DNA of 64,000 nt. Source: Vescimonas fastidiosa (GTDB taxonomy: Bacteria; Bacillota; Clostridia; Oscillospirales; Oscillospiraceae). Both the position numbers and the translations under genes were made by a program. Under the pieces are notes generated by a model that had not been told where the DNA came from, made no database searches, and worked only from the letters and a program-made list of their open reading frames with translations. Position 1 is the stretch's first letter. Each line of letters opens with the position of its first letter. This document shows, one piece after another, positions 1-9,320 of the stretch. The stretch lies in contig NZ_AP023415.1 in NCBI RefSeq assembly GCF_018326305.1, positions 868,001-932,000 on the forward strand, given 5' to 3'.

Positions 1-3000
1 TAAGCCGTGAATGCTGCCTCGGATGATGGTATTTTCGATCACCTCACCGTTGTTGATAACCAACTGAATGACCGCAACGGAAGCGTCTTCGTAATCAAAG
101 GCAACGGGATAGACCGCATCCGACAGAAGATAGTGTGCGTCTGTAGCCACTTCCTTGACATAGAGCTTGGCACCGGCCGGAACATCCACCGTAAATACGG
201 CAAGTCCGTTTTCGTCGATGCCCACGATCTCAAGCAATCCGTCCTGCGGGATCTCCGTGCCGTCCGCAGCGGTCAGGGTTTCGGCAGCATACAATCCGAA
301 GCGAATGTTCTTGTATTCCTCACCGAGTCCGACACCGTAGGTATCATCGGATTCCAGCTTTTTAAGCAGGCTGATCACGACCTTCTGCCGTTCATTGACG
401 GCGGTTTCGGAAACAGTCGTGATCTTAACCTGTTCACCGGCATAGGTAAGCTCCGTTTGTACCGGCTCCTTTAAGAGCACCATACCGTAAGGCGCCTTTT
501 CCTCACGCAGCTCAAACTTTCCGAGGAACAGCGGCTCACTCGTTGCCGTGCCGTCTGCCGCAGTGGTGAGAGTCGCCACCTTTTCTCCGGCGGAATAACG
601 CTTTGTGCCGTCTAAGGTATAGGTATCCTCCACTGCATATACGCCGAACACAGCGCCGGTCAAGCCCTGCATTTCATAATGCGGAGTATAAATGCCGTCC
701 TGCTCGGTGACTGTGGAGAACACCTCGCCGCGCTTCAGAATCGTGATCGTTCCCATCTGCGGCTGGTTGTATTTTTCCACAACGACTACTTCGGCGGAGC
801 CGTCCACCTTGAATTTCACGGGTGTGCTGTCCAGCACATAGCCTTCCGCGCCGCCGACGGTCTGCTCGATCAGCTCATATTCGCCGTAGCTAAGGGGTTC
901 GGGCAGGCGCAGGCGTCCCGTGTTATCCGTATAGAAGACATCAATATCCATCGGCGTGGGGTAGTTGATCCGCTGGGTGATGAAATCACCGCTTTGCAGG
1001 TCACGGAGCTTAAAGCCGATACCGGCGGCGGGGATCACCTTGCCGGTCGTGGCGTCCTTTTTCACCACATCGATCAGGGCGGTGATGGGTGCGTTGTTGA
1101 TGATATAGCTGTAAATATCCGCATGAGTCTTGATGTAGACTTCAAAGGCGGGCAGCAGCTCCGCACCTTCTTTGCCGGAGATCTGTTCTACGATATAGGT
1201 GCCGTAGGGCAGGTCCCTGGATACGCCGAAGCCGTGCGCGTCAATGGTAATGAGATCACGCTCCGTTTCATCGGCGGCATCATAGGAGCCGGACGATTTG
1301 AGCCAGATCTTAAACTGTGCGCCCGCTTCCGGCGTTTCGATCTGCGTGTCGCCATTGTCCGAATGCTTCACAAGCACGATATTGCTTTTAATGGGTGTTT
1401 CATACAAATCCATCGTCAGCGTGTTATACTCGACGGAATACTTTTCGGGATAGGCGCCCACCGGGTAGATCGTATCATCCAGCAAATAGCCTTCGCTCGG
1501 TGTGATCTCACGGATCGTCCAGCCGTCTCCGCAGGGGAAATAGTCGGTCAGGATATATCCGTCTTTATCGGTCGTGTAGGTCTTCACCAGCTCGCCGTTT
1601 TGATACACGCCGTAAACAGCGCCCTCAAGCGTAGCGTCTCCGCGGGTGTAACCGTAGGGATAGCCGAGATCTTCCGCGCTTTTGTATTCGTAATCATCGG
1701 CTGCCATCAGCTTCGGCATTGCCGATTGGTCGTTGCAGTCAGCGTGTTCGGCATCCAGCTTGTAAATATCCGCACGCCATTTTTTCAAGGTGTTGTCTAC
1801 GGCGGCTTCGGCTGTTTCTTTCCATGTGACCGTTACGGTCTGATCCTCCGGAATAACATAGCGGGCAGCCGTGTTTTCTTCGGAAAGTGTGTAGGTACCT
1901 ACGGGCACATCCTTGAAGGTTGCCTTTCCGCTGCTGTCAGAAACAGCGTACATATCCACCTGCTGTCCCGTAGTAGAAGTCCCGTACAAGCGGAACTCAT
2001 GGCCCTCGACCAAGCCATCCTCGGATGTTTTCGTCACAACAAGATTGCCACGCTGCAGAAGATTGCTGAAGGTTACGATGGAAGTGCCGCCGGAAACGAC
2101 GGTGACGGCCTGCGGCGGCTGCGGCACATAGCCCTCATATTCGTATTCGGACACGGTATAGGTGCCAGGCTTCAGGTTCTTTACGGTAATGCCGCCGTCA
2201 GAGCCGGTGACAACATCCTCGTTCACGCCATTGCCGGAGATATTCAGCCGGATACCGCTGATCTTGCCGTCCTCGGACTCCTTGACGATCTTCACATTTC
2301 CGGGAATTTCCTCATTCACAGCGGTAAATTTGACAACGCCGTTATTGGCGGCGCTGACAGTGACTGTCCACTCGGTCTGCCCGTAGGCACGGTAGTTTGC
2401 CGGGAATACCGTTTCCTTTACCGTGTACTGCCCATAGGGGATGCGCTCGATGCTGGAGCCGTGACCGCCGGCGTCGGTCGGGCCGATCAGATACTGTGTG
2501 CCGTCTTTCTGTGATGTTGCAACGAAGTAGGCTCCGGCAAGGCCTTTGCCGTTGGTATCGTTTTTCTGCACTTCAATGGACCCGTAGGCCTCTACAAATT
2601 CCGGTACGACGACCTGCACGACCGCCTCGGGGTAATCGCCCTTGCTCATACCGACGATGGTAGAAAATTCAGGGCCTCGGTCATTGCCGACATGGGTGAC
2701 GAAGTGTTTGCCGTTATAATAGCCTGCATAGATTGCCACATGGGCAATGCTGCCCGTCGGGATATGCTTGAAGACGATCAACGACCCGATGGGGATTTCC
2801 TCGGAAGGATTGAAGTTACTTCCGTCCGAGCTTTGCGTAAAGCTGATGCGTCTGGCCTTGCCGCTGTCTACCCAGCCGTTCGCCGCAGTGTTATAGGCGG
2901 TTGCCGATCTCGGGTTGGATGGGCAAGGCACAGTGGCGGTATTGATATGCGCCACATTCGGCATATAGTTGTAATAAACATAGCTGACATAGGAGGCACA

Positions 3001-3330
3001 GCAGAGTCCGTGTGAACGGAATCTGGCAATATCCGGTACGCCGCCGGAATTGGTTTCAAAGCCGGACGGGCCTGTGCCGTAGCCGATACCCGAACGAATT
3101 GAGGCGGACACCGAGCTGCCGGTCTTTATAAAGATCGTGCCATCGTCCTTTTGGGCCTGAACATTGTAGCCGGTATAGGCGAGGGCATCCAGATAGACAT
3201 TATCCAGCATATTCGCCGGGATTCCCGAAGCGGGCGCCGCAAAGGCACTGATGGGCAAAGCGGCCACCAGCATTACGGCGGTCAAAAGCATGGACAGCCA
3301 TTTTTTGAAGCTAAGCTTTTTCTTTGTCAT
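1..3330 (-). CDS. Giant SpaA/Cna-B repeat surface protein with N-terminal NlpC/P60-like domain (3' end off window)
   Basis: The reading frame is open from the ATG at 3330 to the window edge (1110 codons, no stop), so the C-terminus is missing. Residues 1-32 form a signal peptide (Lys-rich start, hydrophobic core, ending SAFAAP). Residues about 40-235 look like an NlpC/P60- or CHAP-type cysteine peptidase, with Cys110/111 in HGLCCASYVSYVYYN and a His near 197 in IAHVAIYAGYYNG. The rest is a string of roughly 80-100-residue Cna-B/SpaA prealbumin-like repeats with endings such as LPYGTYIVEQ and VPVGTYTLSEE. Such proteins are known from Firmicutes ICEs as wall-attached adhesins that may aid mating-pair contact; that role is inferred. 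It is the last visible gene of the minus-strand transfer module. A purine-rich stretch (AAAGGAAAG) lies just before the ATG. A sortase motif, if present, would lie outside the window. Confidence 0.85.
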   Translation of the reverse strand, partial: MTKKKLSFKKWLSMLLTAVMLVAALPISAFAAPASGIPANMLDNVYLDALAYTGYNVQAQKDDGTIFIKTGSSVSASIRSGIGYGTGPSGFETNSGGVPDIARFRSHGLCCASYVSYVYYNYMPNVAHINTATVPCPSNPRSATAYNTAANGWVDSGKARRISFTQSSDGSNFNPSEEIPIGSLIVFKHIPTGSIAHVAIYAGYYNGKHFVTHVGNDRGPEFSTIVGMSKGDYPEAVVQVVVPEFVEAYGSIEVQKNDTNGKGLAGAYFVATSQKDGTQYLIGPTDAGGHGSSIERIPYGQYTVKETVFPANYRAYGQTEWTVTVSAANNGVVKFTAVNEEIPGNVKIVKESEDGKISGIRLNISGNGVNEDVVTGSDGGITVKNLKPGTYTVSEYEYEGYVPQPPQAVTVVSGGTSIVTFSNLLQRGNLVVTKTSEDGLVEGHEFRLYGTSTTGQQVDMYAVSDSSGKATFKDVPVGTYTLSEENTAARYVIPEDQTVTVTWKETAEAAVDNTLKKWRADIYKLDAEHADCNDQSAMPKLMAADDYEYKSAEDLGYPYGYTRGDATLEGAVYGVYQNGELVKTYTTDKDGYILTDYFPCGDGWTIREITPSEGYLLDDTIYPVGAYPEKYSVEYNTLTMDLYETPIKSNIVLVKHSDNGDTQIETPEAGAQFKIWLKSSGSYDAADETERDLITIDAHGFGVSRDLPYGTYIVEQISGKEGAELLPAFEVYIKTHADIYSYIINNAPITALIDVVKKDATTGKVIPAAGIGFKLRDLQSGDFITQRINYPTPMDIDVFYTDNTGRLRLPEPLSYGEYELIEQTVGGAEGYVLDSTPVKFKVDGSAEVVVVEKYNQPQMGTITILKRGEVFSTVTEQDGIYTPHYEMQGLTGAVFGVYAVEDTYTLDGTKRYSAGEKVATLTTAADGTATSEPLFLGKFELREEKAPYGMVLLKEPVQTELTYAGEQVKITTVSETAVNERQKVVISLLKKLESDDTYGVGLGEEYKNIRFGLYAAETLTAADGTEIPQDGLLEIVGIDENGLAVFTVDVPAGAKLYVKEVATDAHYLLSDAVYPVAFDYEDASVAVIQLVINNGEVIENTIIRGSIHGL

Positions 3331-3356
3331 GATGGTTCTTTCCTTTCTTGAAAGAG

Positions 3357-3390
3357 AAAAGACTCCATCGCATAGGCAATGAAGTCTTTT
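3357..3390 (-). terminator. Intrinsic terminator after the CAP lipoprotein gene
   Basis: A 12-bp inverted repeat with one mismatch (AAAAGACTCCAT and ATGAAGTCTTTT) with a 10-nt loop lies 18 bases past the lipoprotein stop. On the minus strand it ends in TTTTCTCTTT. It separates the lipoprotein gene from the surface protein gene. Confidence 0.6.
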
Positions 3391-3408
3391 GGCTTTGATT
3401 ATTCTGTT

Positions 3409-4218
3409 TTATCCGTAGTTGTCTTTGGTGAGCGCCACATCGCAGTACCACATTCCGCTTTCGTAGGTGATGCCGACACCGATATACCGATATTCGCCGC
3501 TTCCTATGTAAGACCAGTGATCGGGGCTGTTTCGTATCAGGCGAGCCAAAGAGCTTGCTACATAATCGACAGTGCCCGCATATCCGGCCTTGGCGATCGC
3601 TTCGCCCGCGCAGGCGGTATAATATGGCTCTCCATCCATTCCGTATGCAGAAGGATCCACATACAACCCGTAGGACAGTGCCGTTGCCGCCGCCCGTTCA
3701 TCCATGGTGTTGTGTGAGAAGTCCGAGATAATCTGGCGGCTGCGGTATTCGGCATATCCTGTGAGACCGGACAGCCGGGTGACGGCAGCAGTGCCTTGCG
3801 CCGTGCGGTAGTCGTTCAGATACTGTGCGACCAGCTCTGCGATTGCTCCGGCATCGGAAGCCGAAGCATTGGGCACGGTCGGTGTCGTTTCCGTCGGCTC
3901 TGTTGGCGATGTGTTTTCTGCCGGAGCCGTCTTTTCAGTAGGCTCAGTCGGTCCGCCGGAAGGTGTGTTTTGTTTCGGCTCCTTTACGGAACTGTCGGAA
4001 GTACCGCTTTCCGCCTTGGATACAGCGGTTTCTTCCGGCACTTCGGTAGTTTTGGCAGGCTCGGAAGAGGGCACCGTGCTTTGTTCCGTTTTTTCCTCAG
4101 TGGGAGATGTGATATGAGTATCCTCCGAAGGTACAGAGGATGTTTCCGGCAAAGCCTCTTTGCCGCAGCCTGCAAGAGTCAGCAGCAAAGCGAGCAAGAC
4201 GAAGATGATTTTACGCAT
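3409..4218 (-). CDS. CAP-domain (SCP/PR1-like) lipoprotein of the ICE
   Basis: The 269-residue product starts at the ATG at 4218, preceded by AAGGAGGGGC; an upstream in-frame ATG at 4278 has no such site. Residues 1-18 are a lipoprotein signal ending in a lipobox (LLTLAGCGK, Cys about 18). Residues about 20-125 form a Ser/Thr/Pro/Glu-rich linker typical of wall-spanning stalks. The C-terminal 140 residues match the CAP fold, with a conserved His in SDFSHNTMDE, Glu in CAGEAIAKA, and the final SPDHWSYIGSG...YIGVGITY block. CAP proteins from Firmicutes are extracellular with unclear chemistry. Its place between the surface protein and the transfer genes suggests a role at the cell surface during mating; this is inference. 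Confidence 0.8.
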   Translation of the reverse strand: MRKIIFVLLALLLTLAGCGKEALPETSSVPSEDTHITSPTEEKTEQSTVPSSEPAKTTEVPEETAVSKAESGTSDSSVKEPKQNTPSGGPTEPTEKTAPAENTSPTEPTETTPTVPNASASDAGAIAELVAQYLNDYRTAQGTAAVTRLSGLTGYAEYRSRQIISDFSHNTMDERAAATALSYGLYVDPSAYGMDGEPYYTACAGEAIAKAGYAGTVDYVASSLARLIRNSPDHWSYIGSGEYRYIGVGITYESGMWYCDVALTKDNYG

Positions 4219-4292
4219 AAAAAGCCCCTCCTTGTTCGGAAATTTCCGCCTTGCTCTTTTTATACGACCTGCGCTCACCGTTTTTCAACAGA

Positions 4293-5489
4293 CTACAGAT
4301 GCTGCTTGATAATACGGGTGATGATTCCGACCGCCACGCCACGGTCTTCATCAATGTGCGTCACGGCAAAAGAAACATCGTCTTTCTTGCCGGGCGTGCG
4401 CCGGTCGAGGCAGGTGTGAGCAATGGCGTTGGCTCCGTTATTCAGTCGGACATACACCACGCCCTTATGCACATCTGTCACCTTGCCGGCATACTTGCTT
4501 TGCACCCGACACTGCTTCAGATAGGTGCGGTTGGTGTTCTCGGATACACTTTTTACATCGGCACGGATGGAAAGCTCCTCCAAGCTATCACGGTTGACCT
4601 CCAGAATACGGACGAGGATCTGATCCCCGACAGAAAAACGGTCGTTGGCATCCCCGATCCAATCCCAGGACAGGTCCCGTGCCATGATCGAGCACTCCAC
4701 GCCGAAGGCTTCGATGCGTACTGCCTTTTCCGCCACGGCAATCACACGGGCCTGCACGGTGCGTCCCTCATAGATGCGGTATGCGCCGGAGGTATCCTGA
4801 TTCATGTAAAAGACCTGCCGCTTTTTGAGCATCGCTTCCTTGCGGCTTGCCACAACGGTGCGTGTCTTCTGATCCACGCCCTTTACAATGAAGTCGATCT
4901 CGCAGCCCAACATATTGCTGAGCAGCTTGTTCTGGCGGCGGATCATTTCGGTATACTCTGTGCCTTTGAGGTTCTTTTCCAGCTTCACAAGCATTTCCTT
5001 TAGCGGGATGACTACACGAAAGCCCTTGTAATCTACAACGGCGAGCGTTTTCCCGGCTTCCGTTTCTTCCACGCCGCCGAGCATTCCGGTCAGGATGCGG
5101 TGCGAGCGGTTGGAAGTCAGGATCTCGTGCCATGCGGCGTCCATCTCATGTGTCTCGGTCGTAACTTCACCGCCGACTTCCAGCGTCAGAATAGGATCTG
5201 CCTTCGGCTTATTCTGCCGATCCGCTGCGGCGGTTTCTTTTTTCTTTGCGGCGGTCTCCTTGGGGGCAGCCGGTTGAGGCTCGGGTAAAGCTTCCTCATC
5301 CACGGCATCCGTTTTCTTTTTGCGGGTGCGTTTGGGCTTCGGTGGCTCTTCAGCTGCCGGCTCGATCGGCTCGGCAGATACTTCGGCGGCAGGTTCGACG
5401 GGAACGGGCTCAATATCGGTCACCTCCGCAGCGCTTTCGGTCGTTTCCACCGCAGCGGCAACTTCCGGCTCTTCTTTTTTCTTAGGCAT
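4293..5489 (-). CDS. S1-domain RNA-binding protein of the ICE
   Basis: The 398-residue product starts at the ATG at 5489 (AAGGAGGAACAACCT before it) rather than the in-frame ATG at 5636, which lies inside the upstream gene. Residues 1-130 are low complexity, rich in Ala, Glu, Pro and Lys (KPKRTRKKK), probably disordered. The C-terminal part carries S1/OB-like repeats, for example YEGRTVQARVIAVAEKAVRI with VGDQILVRILEV, and YAGKVTDVHKGVVYVRLNNG. S1-domain proteins of this kind are commonly found beside traG/virD4 in Tn1549-like elements; their function is not established. RNA or single-stranded DNA binding is inferred from the domain. It sits 14 bp after virD4, in the same operon. Confidence 0.75.
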   Translation of the reverse strand: MPKKKEEPEVAAAVETTESAAEVTDIEPVPVEPAAEVSAEPIEPAAEEPPKPKRTRKKKTDAVDEEALPEPQPAAPKETAAKKKETAAADRQNKPKADPILTLEVGGEVTTETHEMDAAWHEILTSNRSHRILTGMLGGVEETEAGKTLAVVDYKGFRVVIPLKEMLVKLEKNLKGTEYTEMIRRQNKLLSNMLGCEIDFIVKGVDQKTRTVVASRKEAMLKKRQVFYMNQDTSGAYRIYEGRTVQARVIAVAEKAVRIEAFGVECSIMARDLSWDWIGDANDRFSVGDQILVRILEVNRDSLEELSIRADVKSVSENTNRTYLKQCRVQSKYAGKVTDVHKGVVYVRLNNGANAIAHTCLDRRTPGKKDDVSFAVTHIDEDRGVAVGIITRIIKQHL

Positions 5490-5503
5490 AGGTTGTTCCT
5501 CCT

Positions 5504-7387
5504 TTAGTTTTTGGACATGATACTGTCTTTGTCGGTCGGCACCACATTGGATGCCGGCGTTTTTTTCTTTCTGCCCGGTTTTTTGATCGGCGCAGGCGAT
5601 ACTTCTTCCACCTCCTTCGGTTGCTGTTTTTGCCACTCAGGTATATGTGCAGAAGCCTTGCAGGAGATCATCTTTTTGCTTTCCGGGTGCTCTGTGTAAT
5701 CGCATTTGTCTACCTGCAATAGCTTGCGGCCTCGAATAATGATGAGCGCCTTGCTGATCGGCAGCCGCAAGACCTCATCCATCGTCAGCAGCTTTCGCTT
5801 GCCGACGCCGCTGGTCTCTCTGTATTCCGGTGTGTAGTTGGAAATCCGCCAAGTGCCGAGCTGCTTTGCCTTGCTCTGCACATGCACGGAAACCTCGCCG
5901 GAGCGGTCGCTGATGTACTTTGCCGTCAGCTCATCCACGCAGCCGAGAAAAAGCTGCACATCACTGTTGCCGAGGATCTCCTGCCATTGGTTCAGCGGGT
6001 ATCGGTTCTGAAGTCCGGCAAGGTTCTGGAACACGCAGCTCATGCTGATGTTTCGGGAGCGTATCACGCTGATTTTTCGGCTGAGGTCTGGAATAACGCC
6101 GCAGGCCGTCAATTCTTCACCGAGCACATGAACGGGGATAGGCAGCTTGCCGCCCTCGCAGTTTTTGTCTGCATAGCGCACCAGCTTGATAAAAACAAAG
6201 GACAGAAACAACGATGATAAAAAGTCGAAGGTACTGTCCTGGTCGCTGGTAATACAGAAATAAGCGCAGGGCTGCTGTCCCGGCAGCTCCATATCGATCT
6301 CGTCAAAGGCAGTCATATTGCAGATGGATTTGTTCTGGAACACCTGCAGTCTTGAGCCAAGGCCGATAATCACGCCGCTGCGCACGGTGTCGGACGCCTG
6401 CTGAAAAATGGCGTAAGGGGCTTTCGCCGGATGTGAGGACGGCAGCATATTGAACAGGCTGTTCAGCTCTTTTTCGTCACAGTGGGTCAGCAGCCGATAG
6501 ACCTGCCCGATATTCTTCCGCTCGGGCAGATACCCTTGTTCCACATAAAGGACCAACGCTTTGAGCAGATTCATTTCGGCGCTGTCCCAGAAGTGGTCGC
6601 CCCGTTCCGAGCCGGTGTTTTTAATAATGACATCGCAAAAGCGCTGTGCCATCAGTTCATCGCCCTCGATCTCCGCAAGGCAATTCCACGAGTCTGAATT
6701 TTCAGGGCACACCAGATTGAACACCTTAACGGTATGCGTCTTGCGCAGCAGCTCGCTGGTCTTTTCGTACAGCTCGGATTTCGGGTCGCAAATGATCAGC
6801 GATTCCATTTTTCCGTCCTTGTTCGGAACGGTCGCCTGCAAAATGCGGTTGATACAGTAAGCCCTCGTTTTCATGCTGCCGCTGGCACCGTACACCGCCA
6901 CATTTTTGTTGAGCATACTTTCCTCCGGCATACACACATACCGCCCGTTCAGCAGCCCGAAGATCGTGCCGTTATGGTTTTTAAGGCTCGTCCGTAAGTC
7001 AAATATCTCCTCGGCTTCCTTTTCGCTCATAAAGCCGGATGTGCCGTAGGTGCCCTTCTTGGAATAGATGAAGTTACGGTCCTTGTCGTATTCGCCGGTT
7101 TCACTGTAGCCCATACGCATGACCATAACGATGAGCAGCACCAGCGCTCCCACGCAAATGAGAATGCCGACTATGCCGTATGGCATAGTAAAAATGGCAC
7201 GCAGGCACTCGCTGACAGCAAAGGACGGCACGGTGGGTGAAGTTCCGTTGCCGGGCGTTCCGCCGGCAGCCTCCCACTCATGATAATTGCGCATAAACTG
7301 GGCAATATATCCGCCGCCGTAGAGCAGTCCCAGCAGAAGCGGCGGAAGCGCCAGCAATATGCCAAACAGTCTTTTCTTCTTACTCAA
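5504..7387 (-). CDS. virD4: VirD4/TraG-type coupling protein ATPase
   Basis: This is the type IV coupling protein that brings the relaxase-DNA complex to the mating channel, a hexameric inner-membrane ATPase. Two hydrophobic segments occur near residues 8-30 and 70-95. The Walker A region reads YGASGSMKTR (about residue 165-175), and the Walker B-like stretch is VHVLGEELTACG, with Glu where many relatives have Asp. The C-terminal CVFQNLAGLQNRYP and QLFLGCVDELTAKYISD blocks are typical of the family. The TTG at 7387 is chosen because GAAAGGAGC sits just upstream; the ATG at 7417 is the alternative. It overlaps the end of the upstream gene by 8 bases, suggesting translational coupling. The product is about 627 residues, usual for these elements. 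Confidence 0.88.
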   Translation of the reverse strand: MSKKKRLFGILLALPPLLLGLLYGGGYIAQFMRNYHEWEAAGGTPGNGTSPTVPSFAVSECLRAIFTMPYGIVGILICVGALVLLIVMVMRMGYSETGEYDKDRNFIYSKKGTYGTSGFMSEKEAEEIFDLRTSLKNHNGTIFGLLNGRYVCMPEESMLNKNVAVYGASGSMKTRAYCINRILQATVPNKDGKMESLIICDPKSELYEKTSELLRKTHTVKVFNLVCPENSDSWNCLAEIEGDELMAQRFCDVIIKNTGSERGDHFWDSAEMNLLKALVLYVEQGYLPERKNIGQVYRLLTHCDEKELNSLFNMLPSSHPAKAPYAIFQQASDTVRSGVIIGLGSRLQVFQNKSICNMTAFDEIDMELPGQQPCAYFCITSDQDSTFDFLSSLFLSFVFIKLVRYADKNCEGGKLPIPVHVLGEELTACGVIPDLSRKISVIRSRNISMSCVFQNLAGLQNRYPLNQWQEILGNSDVQLFLGCVDELTAKYISDRSGEVSVHVQSKAKQLGTWRISNYTPEYRETSGVGKRKLLTMDEVLRLPISKALIIIRGRKLLQVDKCDYTEHPESKKMISCKASAHIPEWQKQQPKEVEEVSPAPIKKPGRKKKTPASNVVPTDKDSIMSKN

Positions 7388-8501
7388 AAAAGCTCCTTTC
7401 CCATTTCTCAAAGTCAATGGTCTGAAATTTTACCCGGTCGCTGCAATAGCGCTCCAGCGCCTCCCGTTGGGAGTCAAAGCAGATCAGCGTGCCGCACTTG
7501 TTTTGCAGCTGCAACGCCGTGTCAAATCGCTTGATACGGGGCAGATCGCAAAAGAAAGAGAGCAGCACCGGCTCGCCGTCTCGGTCGGCGGCGTCGCATT
7601 CCAAGTTGCCTGCAAAATCACATTCGTACAGGTCAGCATACAGAATATCCGTGAGCTGTTCTGTCAGCGCCCTGCTGCATAGCAGGCTCAACAGCCGTTC
7701 TCCCTTGCGGTCGTTTGTGAGAAAATAGAAATGCTCATAATTTCCGTCAAGGATAAAATACTGCCGTCCCTCGTTCTCTTTGAGAATGTCATAGGCTTGC
7801 TCCATACTGTCTGCCAGCAGAAGTCCCTGTACCGCTTCGGGCGGATACTGGTGCGGCAGGCGCTCCCGGCACAGCACCGTTTTCATCAGCGCCTTTGTCC
7901 TCATTTCGGATTTGTACTCCCATTTCATCAGAGAATTGCCGAGGTCATAGACCACGAACACATCGGCCGGGGTGAGTAGCACGCCAACCGAACGGGCGCC
8001 GCGGATCTTAGCAAATACCGTTCCCATCTCCTTGATCTCCCGCGAGGTATAAAATGCCGGAGCCGTTATGGAGAGAGAATCGGTTTTCTCCCATTCGGGA
8101 GAAAAGACATCCGGCTTTTCGTCTCGAAAAATCAGCACACCGGCATTTTTCATTGTCAGTGTCGCTTCAGCCACACGGTGAAGGCGCAGGCGGCGTGTGA
8201 TCTCGCTTTTCACCAGATTGGTCTCAGCCGAGCCGGACAGCGAAAAGGAAAAGCGTTCGGGAACATCACGGCAAAGGGCTTTCTTGGCCGAGGCCGTCAG
8301 CCTGTATCCACGCACACCGTCACGGTAATAAGTCCGCAGCAGCTTTTGCGATTTGAGAGCACGGACAACATTCAGCTTATAACTGTCGCCGCCCGGGAGT
8401 CGGCAGAGTTGATTGGCCGGAAGCTCGCCGGATATGGCAACAAGTTCAAGCAGCGTGTAGCCCACCGTCTGCTTATCCGGCAGACCGTTTGTGCAGCGCA
8501 T
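7380..8501 (-). CDS. ICE accessory protein with N-terminal winged-helix-like segment, unknown function
   Basis: The 373-residue product starts at the ATG at 8501 (AAAAGGAGGTGGTGCGCT upstream). I do not recognise the family with certainty. Residues 5-75 resemble a winged helix: helices ending KLNVVRALKSQKLLRTYYRD, then a beta wing GVRGYRLTASAKKAL, as in replication-relaxation-type accessory proteins next to TraG genes. The rest is mixed alpha/beta and soluble, with no membrane segment or clear catalytic motif. It ends overlapping the virD4 start and follows two small unknown genes, so it belongs to the transfer operon. A DNA-binding or relaxosome role is possible but is inference. Confidence 0.7.
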   Translation of the reverse strand: MRCTNGLPDKQTVGYTLLELVAISGELPANQLCRLPGGDSYKLNVVRALKSQKLLRTYYRDGVRGYRLTASAKKALCRDVPERFSFSLSGSAETNLVKSEITRRLRLHRVAEATLTMKNAGVLIFRDEKPDVFSPEWEKTDSLSITAPAFYTSREIKEMGTVFAKIRGARSVGVLLTPADVFVVYDLGNSLMKWEYKSEMRTKALMKTVLCRERLPHQYPPEAVQGLLLADSMEQAYDILKENEGRQYFILDGNYEHFYFLTNDRKGERLLSLLCSRALTEQLTDILYADLYECDFAGNLECDAADRDGEPVLLSFFCDLPRIKRFDTALQLQNKCGTLICFDSQREALERYCSDRVKFQTIDFEKWERSFFE

Positions 8502-8647
8502 AGCGCACCACCTCCTTTTGCTTTGAATATTACCGAGGTTGCTGATAACCCGGGTAGTTTTTCGGCTTTGGCACGGCTGAAAAAGCCTTGATTTACGGGC
8601 ATTTTTGTCTTGCCGCACCGTATCGTGAAATTTTCGCCCACCAACCG

Positions 8648-9310
8648 CTAAAAATCCGATATGGTTTTCAGGCTCTTTTCCCGTTCATTCAGCCACTTCG
8701 GGAAGTCCTCTTTTGCCATTACGGAAATGCGGGTGCAATCTGCTTCACCGATCTCCGTTGTGTTATAGGCATCTACCAAAAGGCCGGTATCGTCTACCAT
8801 AATGAAAGTAGACAACACATCCAAAAGCTGTTTGAGCTCCAGGTTGTCGTAGTCCCGTACCCGGCGGTTATGGAATTTCTCACTGTAAATATGCGAAAAA
8901 CACACAACGCACTGCCGGAACTTCGGCAGCTCATTGTTGTCCGAATACTGGCTCAGGGTGAAATACAACGGGTCGATCAGAAATTCCGTGCTTTGCCGCT
9001 GCTTTCGTTTAGGCAGCAGGCACGGCAGCGTGATCTCCAGCATATTCTCCTGCGCCTTAATGCGGATACCTTGCACCACACCGGCAGAGGCGAGATAGGT
9101 TTCCTTCCGTGTGGCCGTTGAGCCGTATAACAAATGCCGCATACGGCAGGCGATAAGTTCGCTGCGTAATGCGGCATCGGTAGTCAGCATAGCGTAATTG
9201 TCTGGATAGTTTTCTATATCCGTCTTTTCGATGGCACAAAGGGTGTTTGACAGCTTTTCTATGTCGCCCTTGATGCTTCCGATTCGTCTTGAAATACTTG
9301 TTCTATCCAA
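8648..9310 (-). CDS. ICE conserved hypothetical (DUF6100-like)
   Basis: The 220-residue soluble protein begins at a TTG at 9310, directly after AGGAGGACCGCA; no ATG with a better site exists nearby. It starts with a helical segment (SRRIGSIKGDIEKLSNTLCA) followed by a mixed alpha/beta region with a basic patch (LLPKRKQRQS). From memory it fits a family (DUF6100) repeatedly seen in Firmicutes conjugative elements between the VirB4 and VirD4 genes; no activity is known. It begins 10 bases downstream of the preceding gene's stop, so the two are probably co-transcribed. The next gene downstream starts 146 bases away. Confidence 0.65.
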   Translation of the reverse strand: MDRTSISRRIGSIKGDIEKLSNTLCAIEKTDIENYPDNYAMLTTDAALRSELIACRMRHLLYGSTATRKETYLASAGVVQGIRIKAQENMLEITLPCLLPKRKQRQSTEFLIDPLYFTLSQYSDNNELPKFRQCVVCFSHIYSEKFHNRRVRDYDNLELKQLLDVLSTFIMVDDTGLLVDAYNTTEIGEADCTRISVMAKEDFPKWLNEREKSLKTISDF

Positions 9311-9320
9311 TGCGGTCCTC

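Noticed and set aside
679..2514. Long plus-strand reading frame (about 611 codons) opposite the surface-protein gene
   Set aside because: It is antisense to a repeat protein with clear signal peptide and domains, lacks a ribosome site and has no recognisable motif; it arises from the strand's codon bias.
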